A stretch of 64,000 nt of DNA, taken from positions 62,001 through 126,000 of the forward strand of contig NZ_PPXC01000009.1 in NCBI RefSeq assembly GCF_002909445.1, written 5' to 3'. The position numbers and the translations under genes are program-made. This document shows positions 26,322 to 35,495 of this stretch, in pieces. A model generated the notes under the pieces. The model was not told the DNA's origin, did no database searches, and worked only from the letters and a program-made list of their open reading frames with translations. This stretch comes from Arthrobacter glacialis. GTDB lineage: Bacteria; Actinomycetota; Actinomycetes; Actinomycetales; Micrococcaceae. Each line of letters begins with the position of its first letter. Position 1 is the first letter of the stretch.

Positions 26322-28214
26322 ATGAGTATGGAAGGCGCGGCCTGGAGCTCACTTTGGAGTTCCATGCGCTCGGACAAGAGCAATGGTGGAATCTCTGAGG
26401 ACACCTTGCGCCGGACTATCCGTTTTGCCAAGCCGTATAGCCGGAAACTGCTGGTTTTTGTGGTTCTTTCGGTGTTTTCAGCTGCTCTGGCGGTGGCCAC
26501 TCCGGTGCTTGCCGGCCAGGTGGTCGATGCGATTGTGGCCAAGACTGCCGTCGATGTGGTGGTGCGGTTGGCCGTCCTGATTGCCATCGTGGCGGTTTTG
26601 GATGCCGGGCTGTCCCTGGTGATCCGGTGGATCTCGGCCAACCTTGGGGAGAGCGTGATCTTGGATCTGCGCACGGCGGTGTTTGACCACGTGCAACGCA
26701 TGCCCATAGCTTTCTTCACCCGGACCCGCACCGGTGCCTTGGTGAGCCGGCTCAACAACGATGTGATTGGCGCCCAGCAGGCCTTCTCCGGCACCCTCTC
26801 CGGCATTGTGTCCAACTCGGTGCAGCTGGTTTTGACGCTCATTGTCATGCTGAACACCTCCTGGCTGGTGACCTTGCTGGCACTGGTTCTGCTGCCCATC
26901 TTTTTGATGCCGGCCCGCCGTTTTGGCCGCCGACTGGCCGGTCTGCGCCGTGAGGCCGCGGATCTGAACGCCGACATGAGCACCCAGATGACGGAGCGTT
27001 TCTCCGCACCGGGAGCCACACTGGTGAAGCTGTTTGGACGCCCGGCCGAGGAATCGCGCGAATTTGCTGCGCGGGCCAACAGGGTTCGCGACATTGGCGT
27101 GCGCACTGCCGTCATGCAGTTTGTGTTCTTCACGGCTCTCATGCTGGTTTCCTCCCTGGCCCTGGCGCTCGTGTATGGCCTGGGCGGCACCTTGGCCATC
27201 GAGGGGGCACTCAACGCGGGCGACGTCGTCGTACTGGCCCTGCTGCTGACCCGCCTTTACGCGCCGCTCACGGCCCTGGCCAACGCCCGGGTGGACATCA
27301 TGAGCGCGCTGGTCAGCTTTGACAGGGTGTTTGAAATTCTTGATCTGAAGCCGCTAATCTCCGAGAAGGCAACCGCTATCTCGGTCCCCGCCGGGCGACT
27401 GGGCATTGAATTCTCCGACGTGACGTTCGCCTACCCCTCGGCCGACAAGGTCTCGCTGGCTTCACTGGAGGACGTGGCGGTGCTGGACACCCGCGGCGGC
27501 GACGACGTGCTGCACGGGATTTCGTTCCGTGCCGAGCCGGGGCAGACCATTGCCTTGGTCGGTTCCTCCGGTGCGGGCAAGTCGACCATTGCGCAGCTTC
27601 TTTCGCGCCTGTACGACGTCGATTCCGGCAGTGTGCGCATTGGCGGCGTGGACGTGCGGGACCTGACCTTTGACGGTCTCCGCGCAGGGGTGGGCATGGT
27701 CACCCAGGACGGGCACCTGTTCCACGAATCGATCCGTTCCAACCTGCGCCTGGCCAAGCCCACGGCCACGGATGGGGAGATTTGGGACGTGCTGAAAAGG
27801 GCGCGCCTCTCGGCTTTCGCGGAGGCGCTGCCGGACGGTTTGGACACAGTGGTGGGCGAGCGAGGTTACCGGCTTTCCGGTGGTGAGCGCCAGCGCCTGA
27901 CGATCGCCCGATTGCTGCTGGTGCAACCCGCCGTGGTGATTTTGGACGAGGCCACAGCCGCCCTTGACTCCACGAATGAGGTGGCAGTTCAGGCCGCTTT
28001 GGCCGAGGCGTTGGAGGGGCGGACAGCCTTGGTCATTGCGCACCGGCTCTCCACGATCCGTTCAGCGGACGCCATTTTGGTGCTGGAAGCCGGGCGCATC
28101 GTGGAGCAGGGAACCCACGACGAGCTCATCGTTCGCGATGGGCGCTACGCCGAACTGCACCGAACCCAGTTTGCCCAGGCCGTGGCCGCCGTGATCGAGG
28201 CCGAGGAGAAGTAA
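26322..28214 (+). CDS. ABC exporter, fused membrane and ATPase domains
   Basis: 630 aa. An N-terminal six-helix transmembrane domain (residues about 40-330) contains LLVFVVLSVFSAALAVATPV and FFTRTRTGALVSRLNNDV, which is the export-type coupling helix. The ATPase domain has Walker A GSSGAGKST, Q-loop MVTQDGHLF, signature LSGGERQRLTIARLLL, Walker B VVILDEATAALD and the H-loop VIAHRLST, all intact. Between the strand FAYPSAD and the ATPase core lies an extra loop of about 20 residues. It is a homodimer or half-transporter of multidrug or lipid type; the substrate is unknown. A 70-bp palindromic repeat follows 24 bp after the stop. Confidence 0.93.
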   Translation: MSMEGAAWSSLWSSMRSDKSNGGISEDTLRRTIRFAKPYSRKLLVFVVLSVFSAALAVATPVLAGQVVDAIVAKTAVDVVVRLAVLIAIVAVLDAGLSLVIRWISANLGESVILDLRTAVFDHVQRMPIAFFTRTRTGALVSRLNNDVIGAQQAFSGTLSGIVSNSVQLVLTLIVMLNTSWLVTLLALVLLPIFLMPARRFGRRLAGLRREAADLNADMSTQMTERFSAPGATLVKLFGRPAEESREFAARANRVRDIGVRTAVMQFVFFTALMLVSSLALALVYGLGGTLAIEGALNAGDVVVLALLLTRLYAPLTALANARVDIMSALVSFDRVFEILDLKPLISEKATAISVPAGRLGIEFSDVTFAYPSADKVSLASLEDVAVLDTRGGDDVLHGISFRAEPGQTIALVGSSGAGKSTIAQLLSRLYDVDSGSVRIGGVDVRDLTFDGLRAGVGMVTQDGHLFHESIRSNLRLAKPTATDGEIWDVLKRARLSAFAEALPDGLDTVVGERGYRLSGGERQRLTIARLLLVQPAVVILDEATAALDSTNEVAVQAALAEALEGRTALVIAHRLSTIRSADAILVLEAGRIVEQGTHDELIVRDGRYAELHRTQFAQAVAAVIEAEEK

Positions 28215-28238
28215 CAGGACTCTGGTGTCCAGGCATTC

Positions 28239-28308
28239 AACTGACCCGCAGAAGTGGCTGAAAAATCGCGATTTCGCGGCGTTTTTCGACCACTACTGCG
28301 GGTCAGTT
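28239..28308. repeat. 70-bp palindromic repeat (family A), copy 1
   Basis: Arms of about 27 bp: AACTGACCCGCAG at one end and CTGCGGGTCAGTT at the other, continuing to AGTGG and CCACT inside. It lies 24 bp after the ABC exporter stop. The inner arm differs from the other copies (AGTGG in place of AAACG), and the opposite arm carries the matching CCACT. Confidence 0.92.
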
Positions 28309-28350
28309 TTAGTTTTAGTTGCTGTTCAGCCGGGGGAGGACGAACTCAGT
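28296..28350. repeat. 55-bp block duplicated from the end of the Nudix gene region
   Basis: Identical to 28598-28652 at a 302-bp offset. It joins the right end of repeat copy 1 (CTGCGGGTCAGTT) to a TTTAG-rich spacer and to bases encoding the last residues of the Nudix protein (PRLNSN and stop, on the minus strand). The gene fragment stops after that, so this is a non-functional remnant of a duplication. Confidence 0.9.
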
Positions 28351-28540
28351 GAACCACCGGCGCTTATGCGCTGTGCTGGCAGCTTATGCGACAGCCTAAG
28401 AGTTGGTGCCGCTTTGGCCATGGGCGCCACTGATACCGGGCATGGCGCCAGTGTCACAGCTGCGCCGCACTGGTTTCCGCGGCTGCGCATAAGCCACGGC
28501 AGAATTTTCAGGGGCCACTGGCGCGGCAACGCCGCCCAGC
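28351..28540. other. Structured spacer between two repeat copies, no gene seen
   Basis: 190 bp without a convincing gene. It holds three copies of CTTATGCG (28363, 28383 and, inverted, 28486-28493), an inverted GCGCCAGTG/CACTGGCGC pair near 28445 and 28516, and GGCGCC palindromes. The nested inverted repeats could fold extensively as RNA or cruciform DNA. It may be a decayed mobile or repeat element. Confidence 0.55.
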
Positions 28541-28610
28541 AACTGACCCGCAGAAAACGCCGAAAAATCGGGGATTTCCTCTATTTTTCGGCGTTTTCTG
28601 CGGGTCAGTT
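28541..28610. repeat. 70-bp palindromic repeat (family A), copy 2
   Basis: Nearly perfect arms: AACTGACCCGCAGAAAACGC with CGAAAAA inside, and the complementary CGGCGTTTTCTGCGGGTCAG on the right. The element ends 6 bp from the Nudix stop codon. Confidence 0.94.
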
Positions 28611-28616
28611 TTAGTT

Positions 28617-29027
28617 TTAGTTGCTGTTCAGCCGGGGGAGGACGAACTCAGTTAGCAGCGGTGCGAGGTCGTCAAAGTCCGCGCCTGCGGCTACGTCCAT
28701 CCAGCGCAGCTCAGCTATTTCGGCGGTGGGAAGCACTGCTTGCGCATCCCAGCTGCCTGGCGCCGTGAACACTGTTGCCTCAATATCGGTGTTGGATTCG
28801 TTGGCGGCTGTGCCGTGCCAAACGCCCATGAGTTCCAGGGCGGCCGCGTCGACATGGATGCCCACTTCTTCCGACAATTCGCGGACAGCCGCCTGGGCTG
28901 CGCTTTCGCCGAGCTCAGGCTTGCCGCCGGGATGCATGAACTTGCTGGTGCCAGCCTTGCGGACTGTCAGGAGCCTTCCGGCGGGGTCATAAACGCAAAC
29001 TGCTGAAACTTTCAGAACATTCTTCAC
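28617..29027 (-). CDS. Nudix hydrolase
   Basis: 136 aa from a GTG at 29027 (MKNVLKVSAVCVYDPAGRLL). The upstream in-frame extension to 29123 is encoded by an inverted repeat and was rejected. The Nudix box is intact: GGKPELGESAAQAAVREL followed by SEEVGI, giving G-x5-E-x7-REL-x-EE-x-G. A conserved RKAGTSKFMHPGGK precedes it. It hydrolyses a nucleoside diphosphate linked to some group X; substrate cannot be predicted. The last codons are copied as a remnant about 300 bp away beyond repeat copy 2. Confidence 0.9.
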   Translation of the reverse strand: MKNVLKVSAVCVYDPAGRLLTVRKAGTSKFMHPGGKPELGESAAQAAVRELSEEVGIHVDAAALELMGVWHGTAANESNTDIEATVFTAPGSWDAQAVLPTAEIAELRWMDVAAGADFDDLAPLLTEFVLPRLNSN

Positions 29028-29075
29028 GCCTTCGATCCTATCCAACCCCGGAGCCGGCGATTCTCTCCCATCTCG

Positions 29076-29142
29076 CCTGCCGAACGGGCAGTAGTTGTTG
29101 ATGTTTGGCGGGAACATCAACAACTACTGCCCGTTCGGCAGG
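29076..29142. repeat. Long inverted repeat (family B), copy 1
   Basis: Perfect 30-bp arms (CCTGCCGAACGGGCAGTAGT continuing TGTTGATGTT, and the complement) around a 7-nt loop. It lies between the Nudix start and the YnfA stop. It is followed by a short (GGCA)n tract. A related copy is at 62475-62543. Confidence 0.95.
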
Positions 29143-29178
29143 CAGGCAGGCAGGCGCGCGGGTCGTGGGAGGTGCCCT

Positions 29179-29514
29179 TCAGGCGGGGCGCGGAGCGAAC
29201 ATGATGACGCTGACGCCCACCATGGCGATAAGGGCCCCGGTGATGTCCCAGCGGTCGGGGCTGAATTTGTCGAAGATCATCCCCCAGATGAGGGATCCGA
29301 CAATGAACACCCCGCCGTAGGCCGCAAGAACCCGGCCAAAATTGGCGTCGGACTGCAGCGCTGCAATGAAACCGTAGGCGCCAAGAGCCACCACGCCCAG
29401 CGCCGCCCACCACCACGCCTTGTCCTCGCGGACGCCCTGCCACACCAACCAGGCGCCGCCGATCTCTGCCACTGCTGCCAGGACAAACAAGATGATGGTT
29501 TTGGTGACTGTCAT
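29179..29514 (-). CDS. YnfA/UPF0060 family membrane protein
   Basis: 111 aa with four membrane helices. The opening [20 protein letters not shown] and the segments [37 protein letters not shown] and [17 protein letters not shown] match UPF0060. The ATG at 29514 was chosen over a long upstream frame because the family starts here. Family members are small inner-membrane proteins of the SMR-like fold; transport activity is not firmly established. Confidence 0.93.
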   Translation of the reverse strand: MTVTKTIILFVLAAVAEIGGAWLVWQGVREDKAWWWAALGVVALGAYGFIAALQSDANFGRVLAAYGGVFIVGSLIWGMIFDKFSPDRWDITGALIAMVGVSVIMFAPRPA

Positions 29515-29573
29515 GCCCCATTCTCGCAGGCGACGGTGTGAGCCCAGGGTGTAACGCAAAGCGTGAGGGCAGC

Positions 29574-30464
29574 TTAGCGAAGGACTCCGCGGCGTCCGTC
29601 CACAGCCAGGAACAACAATGCCAGCAGGATGGGCCCATATGTCAGCAGGGAAGCCCAGCCCAGTGTTTCCCCCAAGATCCAGGAGACCACAACGAGCAGT
29701 ACCGGTTCCACATAGCTGAGCAGGCCAAACAAGGACAGCGGCAGCCATTTGCTGGCCAAGAGGTACAGGGCCATGGCGATCCCGCCCAGCACGCCGATGG
29801 CCCAAGCCATCCAAACGCCGTCAAGGTTTCCCAGGCCGCCGGAAGATATGCCGTGCGGACCCGTCAGGATGAAGTAGCTGCCCAGCGGCAGCAGCAACAA
29901 CAGCTCGGCGGCGAAGGCCGGCAGATTGTCGAAGCCGATCTTGCGGCGCAGCACAAAGTACACGGGGTAGCCCAAGCAGACCAGCAGGGTGGGCCAGGCC
30001 AGCCCGCCGGCCGCAACAGCCTCATGGGCCACGCCCAGTGCTGCGGCGCCAACGGCAAGTTTGCGCAGCACGCTGAGCTTGTCGGCAAAGAACACCCGGC
30101 CAGCGAGCACCATGGTCAGCGGCAGCAGGAAGTAGCCAAAGGACACCGACAACGCCATATTGTTCAGCGGCGCCCACATGAAAAGCCACAGCTGCACACC
30201 CACCATCGCTGCGGCCAGGACGCCCGGCACCAGGAGGGACGGACGACGTCGAACACGCGTCACGAGGGTGCCCAGCTCGGCACGTGCCGCGCCAAGGAAA
30301 GGGAAGATGCAGGCCAGTGTGGCAAGTGTGAGCACAACGCGCCAGCCAAAGATTTCTTCGGCGCCCCAGCCTGGCAGCAGGCCCGCGAGCAGGAAGATCA
30401 CCGCAAAGAGGACCGACGCCGTGATGGAGACTGCCACGCCGCGGGCAGCTGTGCCAGTGCTCAT
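29574..30464 (-). CDS. RarD/EamA-family transporter
   Basis: 296 aa from ATG at 30464, with AGGAT 7 nt upstream. Ten hydrophobic segments form two EamA halves; for example [20 protein letters not shown] is typical of RarD (chloramphenicol-sensitive protein family) and [19 protein letters not shown] is the conserved middle. It should be an inner-membrane exporter of drugs or metabolites. It precedes the YnfA gene by 59 bp on the same strand. Confidence 0.9.
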   Translation of the reverse strand: MSTGTAARGVAVSITASVLFAVIFLLAGLLPGWGAEEIFGWRVVLTLATLACIFPFLGAARAELGTLVTRVRRRPSLLVPGVLAAAMVGVQLWLFMWAPLNNMALSVSFGYFLLPLTMVLAGRVFFADKLSVLRKLAVGAAALGVAHEAVAAGGLAWPTLLVCLGYPVYFVLRRKIGFDNLPAFAAELLLLLPLGSYFILTGPHGISSGGLGNLDGVWMAWAIGVLGGIAMALYLLASKWLPLSLFGLLSYVEPVLLVVVSWILGETLGWASLLTYGPILLALLFLAVDGRRGVLR

Positions 30465-30547
30465 CACAGGATCCTCACGGTTCACAGCCGCAAGGAAACT
30501 GGTGGCCCAAAAACGGCGCCAGCATGGGCCTTGCGGGAAGAAAAGAG

Positions 30548-30619
30548 TGCCCCCGCCGGGGATCGAACCCGGATTTGCCCTTTAGGAGAGGGCTGTCTTA
30601 TCCATTGGACTACAGAGGC
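30548..30619 (-). tRNA. tRNA-Arg (anticodon CCT)
   Basis: 72 nt cloverleaf on the minus strand. Acceptor pairs GCCTCTG with CGGGGGC, anticodon loop CTCCTAA, anticodon stem GCCCT/AGGGC, T-arm CCGGGTTCGATCCCCGG. The 3' CCA is not encoded. It decodes AGG. Confidence 0.95.
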
Positions 30620-30681
30620 GCGTCACCAAGCCTAGCGGAACTGGCAACCAAGCAAAAAACGAGTGTCAGGAGCGGGGCCCG

Positions 30682-31308
30682 CTACCCCTCGGCGGGGACA
30701 GCCTTTTTCTTTCGTCCAAGGAACAAAGCCACACCCAGTCCGGCCATCGAAAGCACCAGCAGGAACCAGCTGGCGGTGACCAATGCCGAGGCCAAGGAGA
30801 CGGCTGAGGGATCAATTTTTTCGGCACCGAGCATGTTGTCGATGGCAATATTGGCCCACAGCTGAACCACGGCAAACAAGATGGGGAACACCCACAACAC
30901 GCGGCGTACAGCCTTCTGGGCCACATTGATGGCGATCAAGGTCAGGGCGCTGAGGGCAAACACCAGCGGGAACAGAGTCCCGGCGGTCTTGTGAACAAAT
31001 TGCAGCTGGCCCATGGCGTCGGAATCCATGGCCGCCCGCAGCGCCTCAATGTGGGCGACGTCAAAGCCGAAAATCATGGAATCCGGCATGGCCAGGCCGC
31101 CGGAGAGGTCAGTCATCTGATTCAGCGTCCACAAATGGAAGTACCAGAACAGGAACAAACTCGCCACGGAACCGGCAATGAGCAGCAGATTCGCGTTGTT
31201 CTGCGCCTTTTGCGGTGAACGCAAGGTGCTGGAATTGATCACGGGCGCGCTGGGCGGAGTAGCGGCCCCACCGTGTTTTGCGGCACGTTGAGCGGGAGTT
31301 TTAGCCAT
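30682..31308 (-). CDS. Hypothetical membrane protein with four helices
   Basis: 208 aa from ATG at 31308 (MAKTPAQRAAKHGGAATPPS). After an N-terminal cytoplasmic stretch there are four hydrophobic segments: NANLLLIAGSVASLFLFWYF, TLFPLVFALSALTLIAINVA, VLWVFPILFAVVQLWANIAI and ASWFLLVLSMAGLGVALFL, ending in RKKKAVPAEG. The loop between helices 1 and 2 is long and acidic (SMIFGFDVAHIEALRAAMDS). No family was recognised. The gene is divergent from the inositol-phosphatase family gene 32 bp away. Confidence 0.72.
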   Translation of the reverse strand: MAKTPAQRAAKHGGAATPPSAPVINSSTLRSPQKAQNNANLLLIAGSVASLFLFWYFHLWTLNQMTDLSGGLAMPDSMIFGFDVAHIEALRAAMDSDAMGQLQFVHKTAGTLFPLVFALSALTLIAINVAQKAVRRVLWVFPILFAVVQLWANIAIDNMLGAEKIDPSAVSLASALVTASWFLLVLSMAGLGVALFLGRKKKAVPAEG

Positions 31309-31340
31309 GAAACCATTATCGCCCAGATTAGGCTGGTGCC

Positions 31341-32189
31341 ATGGCAACAGAACTTGACCCCGCGCTCAACGACATCGAATTGGCGACGAAGCTGCTCCGC
31401 CACGCTGGAGCCTTGGCCCACGCTATCCGCGCCGAAAGCCTGGGCGGTCTCCGCGACGGCGGCCGGATCAAGAGCAACGCCTCGGACTTTGTCACTGCCG
31501 CCGATCTGGCCGCGGAGGAGTACATTCTCACGCAATTGCGCCGTGCCCGCCCGGACGATTCCATTGTGGGCGAGGAAGGCGCCAGTTTCACAGGCAACTC
31601 GGGCCGCGTCTGGGTCATTGACCCGGTGGATGGAACCTTCAACTTCGCCAGCGGATCCACCTACTGGTGTGCAGCCCTTGCCCTGGCCCAATTGCCTGCT
31701 GGAACAAGTGCGACGCCGGACACGCTCAGTGACGCCGAGGTGCTGCTGGGCGGTGTGTACCAACACCAGGAGGACAAGTTGTGGTTGGGAGGTTCGGCCT
31801 ATCAGGCAACGCTCAATGGCCAACCCATACATGTTGATGCACGCCACGAACTGGCCGAGCTCTCCGCCGGCTCCTACCTGCACCCGACCTGGCTGGCCGA
31901 ACCCAGGGCTGCTCTGCCTTGGCAGCAGGCGGCTGTCCTCCCGGGCACCCTGCGCATGCTCGGTTCGGGGTCCTGCGACCTGGCCCGGGTGGCTCAAGGG
32001 GAGTTGGGTGTGTGGTTCCAACACAGCTGCCCGTCCTGGGACTGGCTCCCCGGCAAGGGGATCGTTGCGGCGGCAGGCGGGGACACCGGCGTCGTCCGGG
32101 TCAATGGTCTTGACTGGTTCATGGCGGGGCCAGCTGCCGCCGTGGCGCAAATCAAGGCGGCGCTGGAACAGGGCACCCTGCCAGCCTGA
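31341..32189 (+). CDS. Inositol monophosphatase family protein
   Basis: 282 aa, Mg-dependent sugar or inositol phosphatase fold. Metal and catalytic motifs are visible: DFVTAADLAAEEYI, IVGEEGA (the EE motif), WVIDPVDGTFNFASGS and WDWLPGKGIVAAAGG near the C-terminus (family consensus WDxAAG; here WDWLPG). Actinobacterial members include histidinol-phosphatase HisN and SuhB-like enzymes, which cannot be told apart here. The start follows a weak ribosome site. Confidence 0.88.
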   Translation: MATELDPALNDIELATKLLRHAGALAHAIRAESLGGLRDGGRIKSNASDFVTAADLAAEEYILTQLRRARPDDSIVGEEGASFTGNSGRVWVIDPVDGTFNFASGSTYWCAALALAQLPAGTSATPDTLSDAEVLLGGVYQHQEDKLWLGGSAYQATLNGQPIHVDARHELAELSAGSYLHPTWLAEPRAALPWQQAAVLPGTLRMLGSGSCDLARVAQGELGVWFQHSCPSWDWLPGKGIVAAAGGDTGVVRVNGLDWFMAGPAAAVAQIKAALEQGTLPA

Positions 32190-32326
32190 CCTACACAGAC
32201 AGGGATTCTTTCCGCTGCCTACATTTTTCAGTCGAACGACGGGGGCACAGATCCTCGCGCCGCTAGGCGCGGGCGGAACGTGGTGCTGTCCGCTCCAAGA
32301 TGCTGGGTGTGGCCTAGAATTGTCTG

Positions 32327-32662
32327 ATGCCTAAATCAGCAGACCTTACCGTGTGGGGAATCCTCCTCCTTGTCATTGGTTTCCTCGTATCAACCTTTGG
32401 TTGGGCTTACGAGATTACCGAATCATCCTCTTACTCTGGCAGCGACGGCGGTGGAGCTGTCTGGGGAATCATCGGACTGCTGACCGGACTGACTGGTCTC
32501 ATCATGACGCTCGTTGGCATCCATCGTGCGCTCACAAAGATTGACTCGCTTCCCAGTCCACTGAACCCCATCAAGAATGACGATCAGGAAAGCTTCCAAG
32601 TTAACAAGGCAGCGGCCGACTCGCGAGAACCAGACACCAGGCCCGAGCCCTTTCGCATATAG
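32327..32662 (+). CDS. Small membrane protein, unknown function
   Basis: 111 aa. Two hydrophobic segments, LTVWGILLLVIGFLVSTFGW and VWGIIGLLTGLTGLIMTLVG, separated by a Ser/Gly loop, then a hydrophilic tail. Codon use is slightly more AT-rich than neighbours, with several TCT, TAC and CGT codons. ATG start, no strong ribosome site. It may be a lineage-specific gene. Confidence 0.6.
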   Translation: MPKSADLTVWGILLLVIGFLVSTFGWAYEITESSSYSGSDGGGAVWGIIGLLTGLTGLIMTLVGIHRALTKIDSLPSPLNPIKNDDQESFQVNKAAADSREPDTRPEPFRI

Positions 32663-32849
32663 CTCGTTGAGTAGGTGGCATGGGCCGCCTTCGTATTGGT
32701 TCTGACAAGGGCCAGCATGGAGCGAAGCATGCTGCCGGTGCGAGCCCTCCGAGGTGACAGCGTCTCGTCATTGGCCACACGGTTGGGATCTGCGAGCAGA
32801 TGGGAGGGCGTGGGGAATGTCAGCGGGGGCAACTAGACTGGATGCCACC

Positions 32850-35417
32850 ATGGATATGTTGTTTGACCCTTACCCGCAAAAGCCCAAATCTACGCCTAGT
32901 CCCGGCGCCGGACTGCCAGTGTGGCAGCCTTTTGAGCAGGACGATCCCGGTGCTGACGCGCCCGAATTTGGCGACGCTGGGGTGCCAACGCCGCCCCAGC
33001 CGTTCGCGCAGGATGAGCAGTATGGTGCCGGGCCTGTTGCTGCCGCGCGCCAGTGGCCGGATCCGGCCGAGCTGCTTGAGGGCATGAACCCGCAGCAGGA
33101 AGCGGCAGTGGTTCACACCGGTGCGCCGCTGCTGATTGTGGCGGGGGCCGGCTCGGGGAAGACCCGGGTGCTCAGCCACAGGATCGCGTATTTGCTGGCT
33201 ACGGGGCAGGCGCATCCTGGCCAGATTCTGGCCATCACCTTCACTAACAAGGCTGCCGCGGAAATGCGTGAGCGCATCGAGGCGCTCATTGGCGACGTCG
33301 CGAAGTCCATGTGGATTTCCACCTTCCATTCCTCCTGTGTGCGGATTTTACGCCGCGAGGCAAAGGTCATTGGGCTCAATTCCAACTTCTCCATCTATGA
33401 CTCGTCGGATTCGCTGCGCCTGATCACACTGGTTTCCAAGGGCTTGGACCTGGATCCGAAGAAGTTTGCGCCCAAGGCCATGATGCACAAGATTTCGGCC
33501 TTGAAGAATGAGCTCATCGATGAGGATGAGAACTCCATGAACACCAACTTCAACGAGCCCTTCGAGGCCGCTGTGGCGGAAGTTTACAAGGGTTACGCGC
33601 AGCGCCTGCGCCAGGCCAACGCCATGGACTTTGACGATCTCATTGCGCAGACCGTGTACATGTTCCGGGCCTTCCCCGGCGTTGCCGAGTACTACCGGCG
33701 CCGCTTCCGCCACGTGCTGGTGGACGAGTACCAGGACACCAACCATGCGCAATACGCGCTGGTGAAGGAAATTGTGGGCACCGACCACGTTGACAAAGTC
33801 GCGTCAGGCTCGATCCCCGTTACCCCGGCGGAGCTGACGGTGGTGGGCGACTCCGACCAGTCCATCTACGCTTTCCGCGGGGCCGATATCCGCAACATTG
33901 TGGAGTTTGAGCAGGACTACCCGTCCGCGGACACCATCAAGTTGGAGCAGAACTACCGCTCCACGCAGAACATTCTCAGCGCCGCCAACGCCGTGATCTC
34001 CCGCAACCCCAACCGTCGCGAGAAGCGCCTGTGGACGGCAGAGGGTGACGGCGAGAAGATCGTGGGCTATGTTGCCGAGTCCGAGCACGACGAGGCCCGC
34101 TTCATCGCCAAGGAGATTGACAGGCTCCAGGACGAGACTGACATTCGTCCCGGTGACGTGGCCATTTTCTACCGCACCAACGCCCAGTCCCGCGCCATTG
34201 AGGACATCCTGGTCCGCGTGGGCCTGCCGTACCGGGTGGTGGGCGGCACGCGCTTTTACGAGCGCAAGGAAATCAAGGACGCCCTGGCCTACCTGCGTGC
34301 CCTGGTCAACCCGGACGACGACGTGAACTTGCGCAGGATTCTCAACGAACCCAAGCGGGGGATCGGCGACCGCGCGGAGGGTGCCGTGGCGGCCTTGGCC
34401 GAACGGGAAAGAATTTCCTTCTCGGCTGCCCTGGCCCGTGCCGAGGAAGCGCCCGGCATTGCCTCGCGCTCCCTGAACGCTGTCAATGCTTTCGCCAAGA
34501 TGATGGCGGACCTTGGCGAGGTGGCGGCCACCGCCAGCCCCGCCACGGCGCTGGAAGCTGTCCTGGAGCAGAGCGGCTACCTGGCAGCGTTGCGTAACAG
34601 CACTGACCCCCAGGATGAGTCCCGCGTGGAAAACCTGGCTGAACTTCTCGCCGTCGTGCGGGAATTTGGGCAGGAAAACCCTGAAGGCACGCTGGGGGAG
34701 TTCCTGGAGCAGGTCTCGCTGGTGGCTGACGCCGACCAGATCCCCGATGCCCCCGGCGGGTCCGAGGCCGAGGCTGCTGCAGCCGTGGCCGAGGCGAAAC
34801 GGCTGGGTGTTGTCACGCTCATGACGCTGCACACGGCCAAGGGCCTGGAATTCCCGGTAGTTTTCCTGACCGGCATGGAACACGGATTGTTCCCGCATTC
34901 GCGCTCGGCAACGGATCCCAAGGAGCTCGCAGAAGAGCGGCGTTTGGCATATGTGGGGCTGACCCGTGCACGCAAGCGCCTGTATTTGACCCGCTCAGAG
35001 GTGCGCAGCCTGTGGGGGCAGAGCCAGTACAACCCGCCCAGCCAGTTCATTGATGAAGTCCCGGCCGAACTGATCGAGTGGAAGCGCGAAGGCACCGCAC
35101 GGGTGGCACCGCCGGCAGGAGAATTTGGCACCAGCCGCTACTCGGGATCATCCTGGGGTGCGGGCTCTGCCGTGGGCGGCCGGGATTCTGGCATCCTGCC
35201 GCCGAGCATTTCAGCCCGCACGGCAGCCGGGCGGGTGCAGCCGCAAAAGGAAGTGATCTCGGTCAGTGTGGGGGACAAGGTCAACCACACCTCCTTTGGT
35301 GATGGCACAGTCCTGGAAGTCACCGGGGTGGGGGATAAAACGGTGGCCAAGGTGCGTTTCAGCATTGGTGAGAAGCGCCTTTTGCTGCGGTACGCGCCCG
35401 TGGTGAAAATCGACTAG
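32850..35417 (+). CDS. pcrA: ATP-dependent DNA helicase PcrA (UvrD/Rep family)
   Basis: 855 aa, SF1 helicase of replication restart and nucleotide excision repair. The ATG at 32850 (MDMLFDPYPQKPKSTPSPG) was preferred to a longer frame. A disordered Pro-rich 70-residue N-terminus leads to LLEGMNPQQEAAVVHT and Walker A AGAGSGKT (near 98-105), ITFTNKAAAEMRERIEAL, the DEYQDTN box (LVDEYQDTNHAQYALV), QSIYAFRGADI and LEQNYRSTQNIL. The C-terminal motifs include VTLMTLHTAKGLEFPVVFL and RRLAYVGLTRARKRL. The tail ends with a tudor-like PcrA domain (VGDKVNHTSFGDGTVLEV). Essential in many Gram-positive bacteria. Confidence 0.96.
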   Translation: MDMLFDPYPQKPKSTPSPGAGLPVWQPFEQDDPGADAPEFGDAGVPTPPQPFAQDEQYGAGPVAAARQWPDPAELLEGMNPQQEAAVVHTGAPLLIVAGAGSGKTRVLSHRIAYLLATGQAHPGQILAITFTNKAAAEMRERIEALIGDVAKSMWISTFHSSCVRILRREAKVIGLNSNFSIYDSSDSLRLITLVSKGLDLDPKKFAPKAMMHKISALKNELIDEDENSMNTNFNEPFEAAVAEVYKGYAQRLRQANAMDFDDLIAQTVYMFRAFPGVAEYYRRRFRHVLVDEYQDTNHAQYALVKEIVGTDHVDKVASGSIPVTPAELTVVGDSDQSIYAFRGADIRNIVEFEQDYPSADTIKLEQNYRSTQNILSAANAVISRNPNRREKRLWTAEGDGEKIVGYVAESEHDEARFIAKEIDRLQDETDIRPGDVAIFYRTNAQSRAIEDILVRVGLPYRVVGGTRFYERKEIKDALAYLRALVNPDDDVNLRRILNEPKRGIGDRAEGAVAALAERERISFSAALARAEEAPGIASRSLNAVNAFAKMMADLGEVAATASPATALEAVLEQSGYLAALRNSTDPQDESRVENLAELLAVVREFGQENPEGTLGEFLEQVSLVADADQIPDAPGGSEAEAAAAVAEAKRLGVVTLMTLHTAKGLEFPVVFLTGMEHGLFPHSRSATDPKELAEERRLAYVGLTRARKRLYLTRSEVRSLWGQSQYNPPSQFIDEVPAELIEWKREGTARVAPPAGEFGTSRYSGSSWGAGSAVGGRDSGILPPSISARTAAGRVQPQKEVISVSVGDKVNHTSFGDGTVLEVTGVGDKTVAKVRFSIGEKRLLLRYAPVVKID

Positions 35418-35495
35418 GGGACATAGGTCTATGGTTTGTGGTTTGCGTAGCTGCTTAGCTGGGGTGAAAACAACCGAATAAACCCTAGGAACGTC

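Noticed and set aside
29028-29123. N-terminal extension of the Nudix frame (MLMFPPNINNYCPFG)
   Set aside because: It is encoded by the family B inverted repeat; the palindrome fortuitously keeps the frame open.
29137-29158. Short GGCA tandem tract next to family B copy 1
   Set aside because: Only about four units, non-coding; too short to be called a functional repeat.
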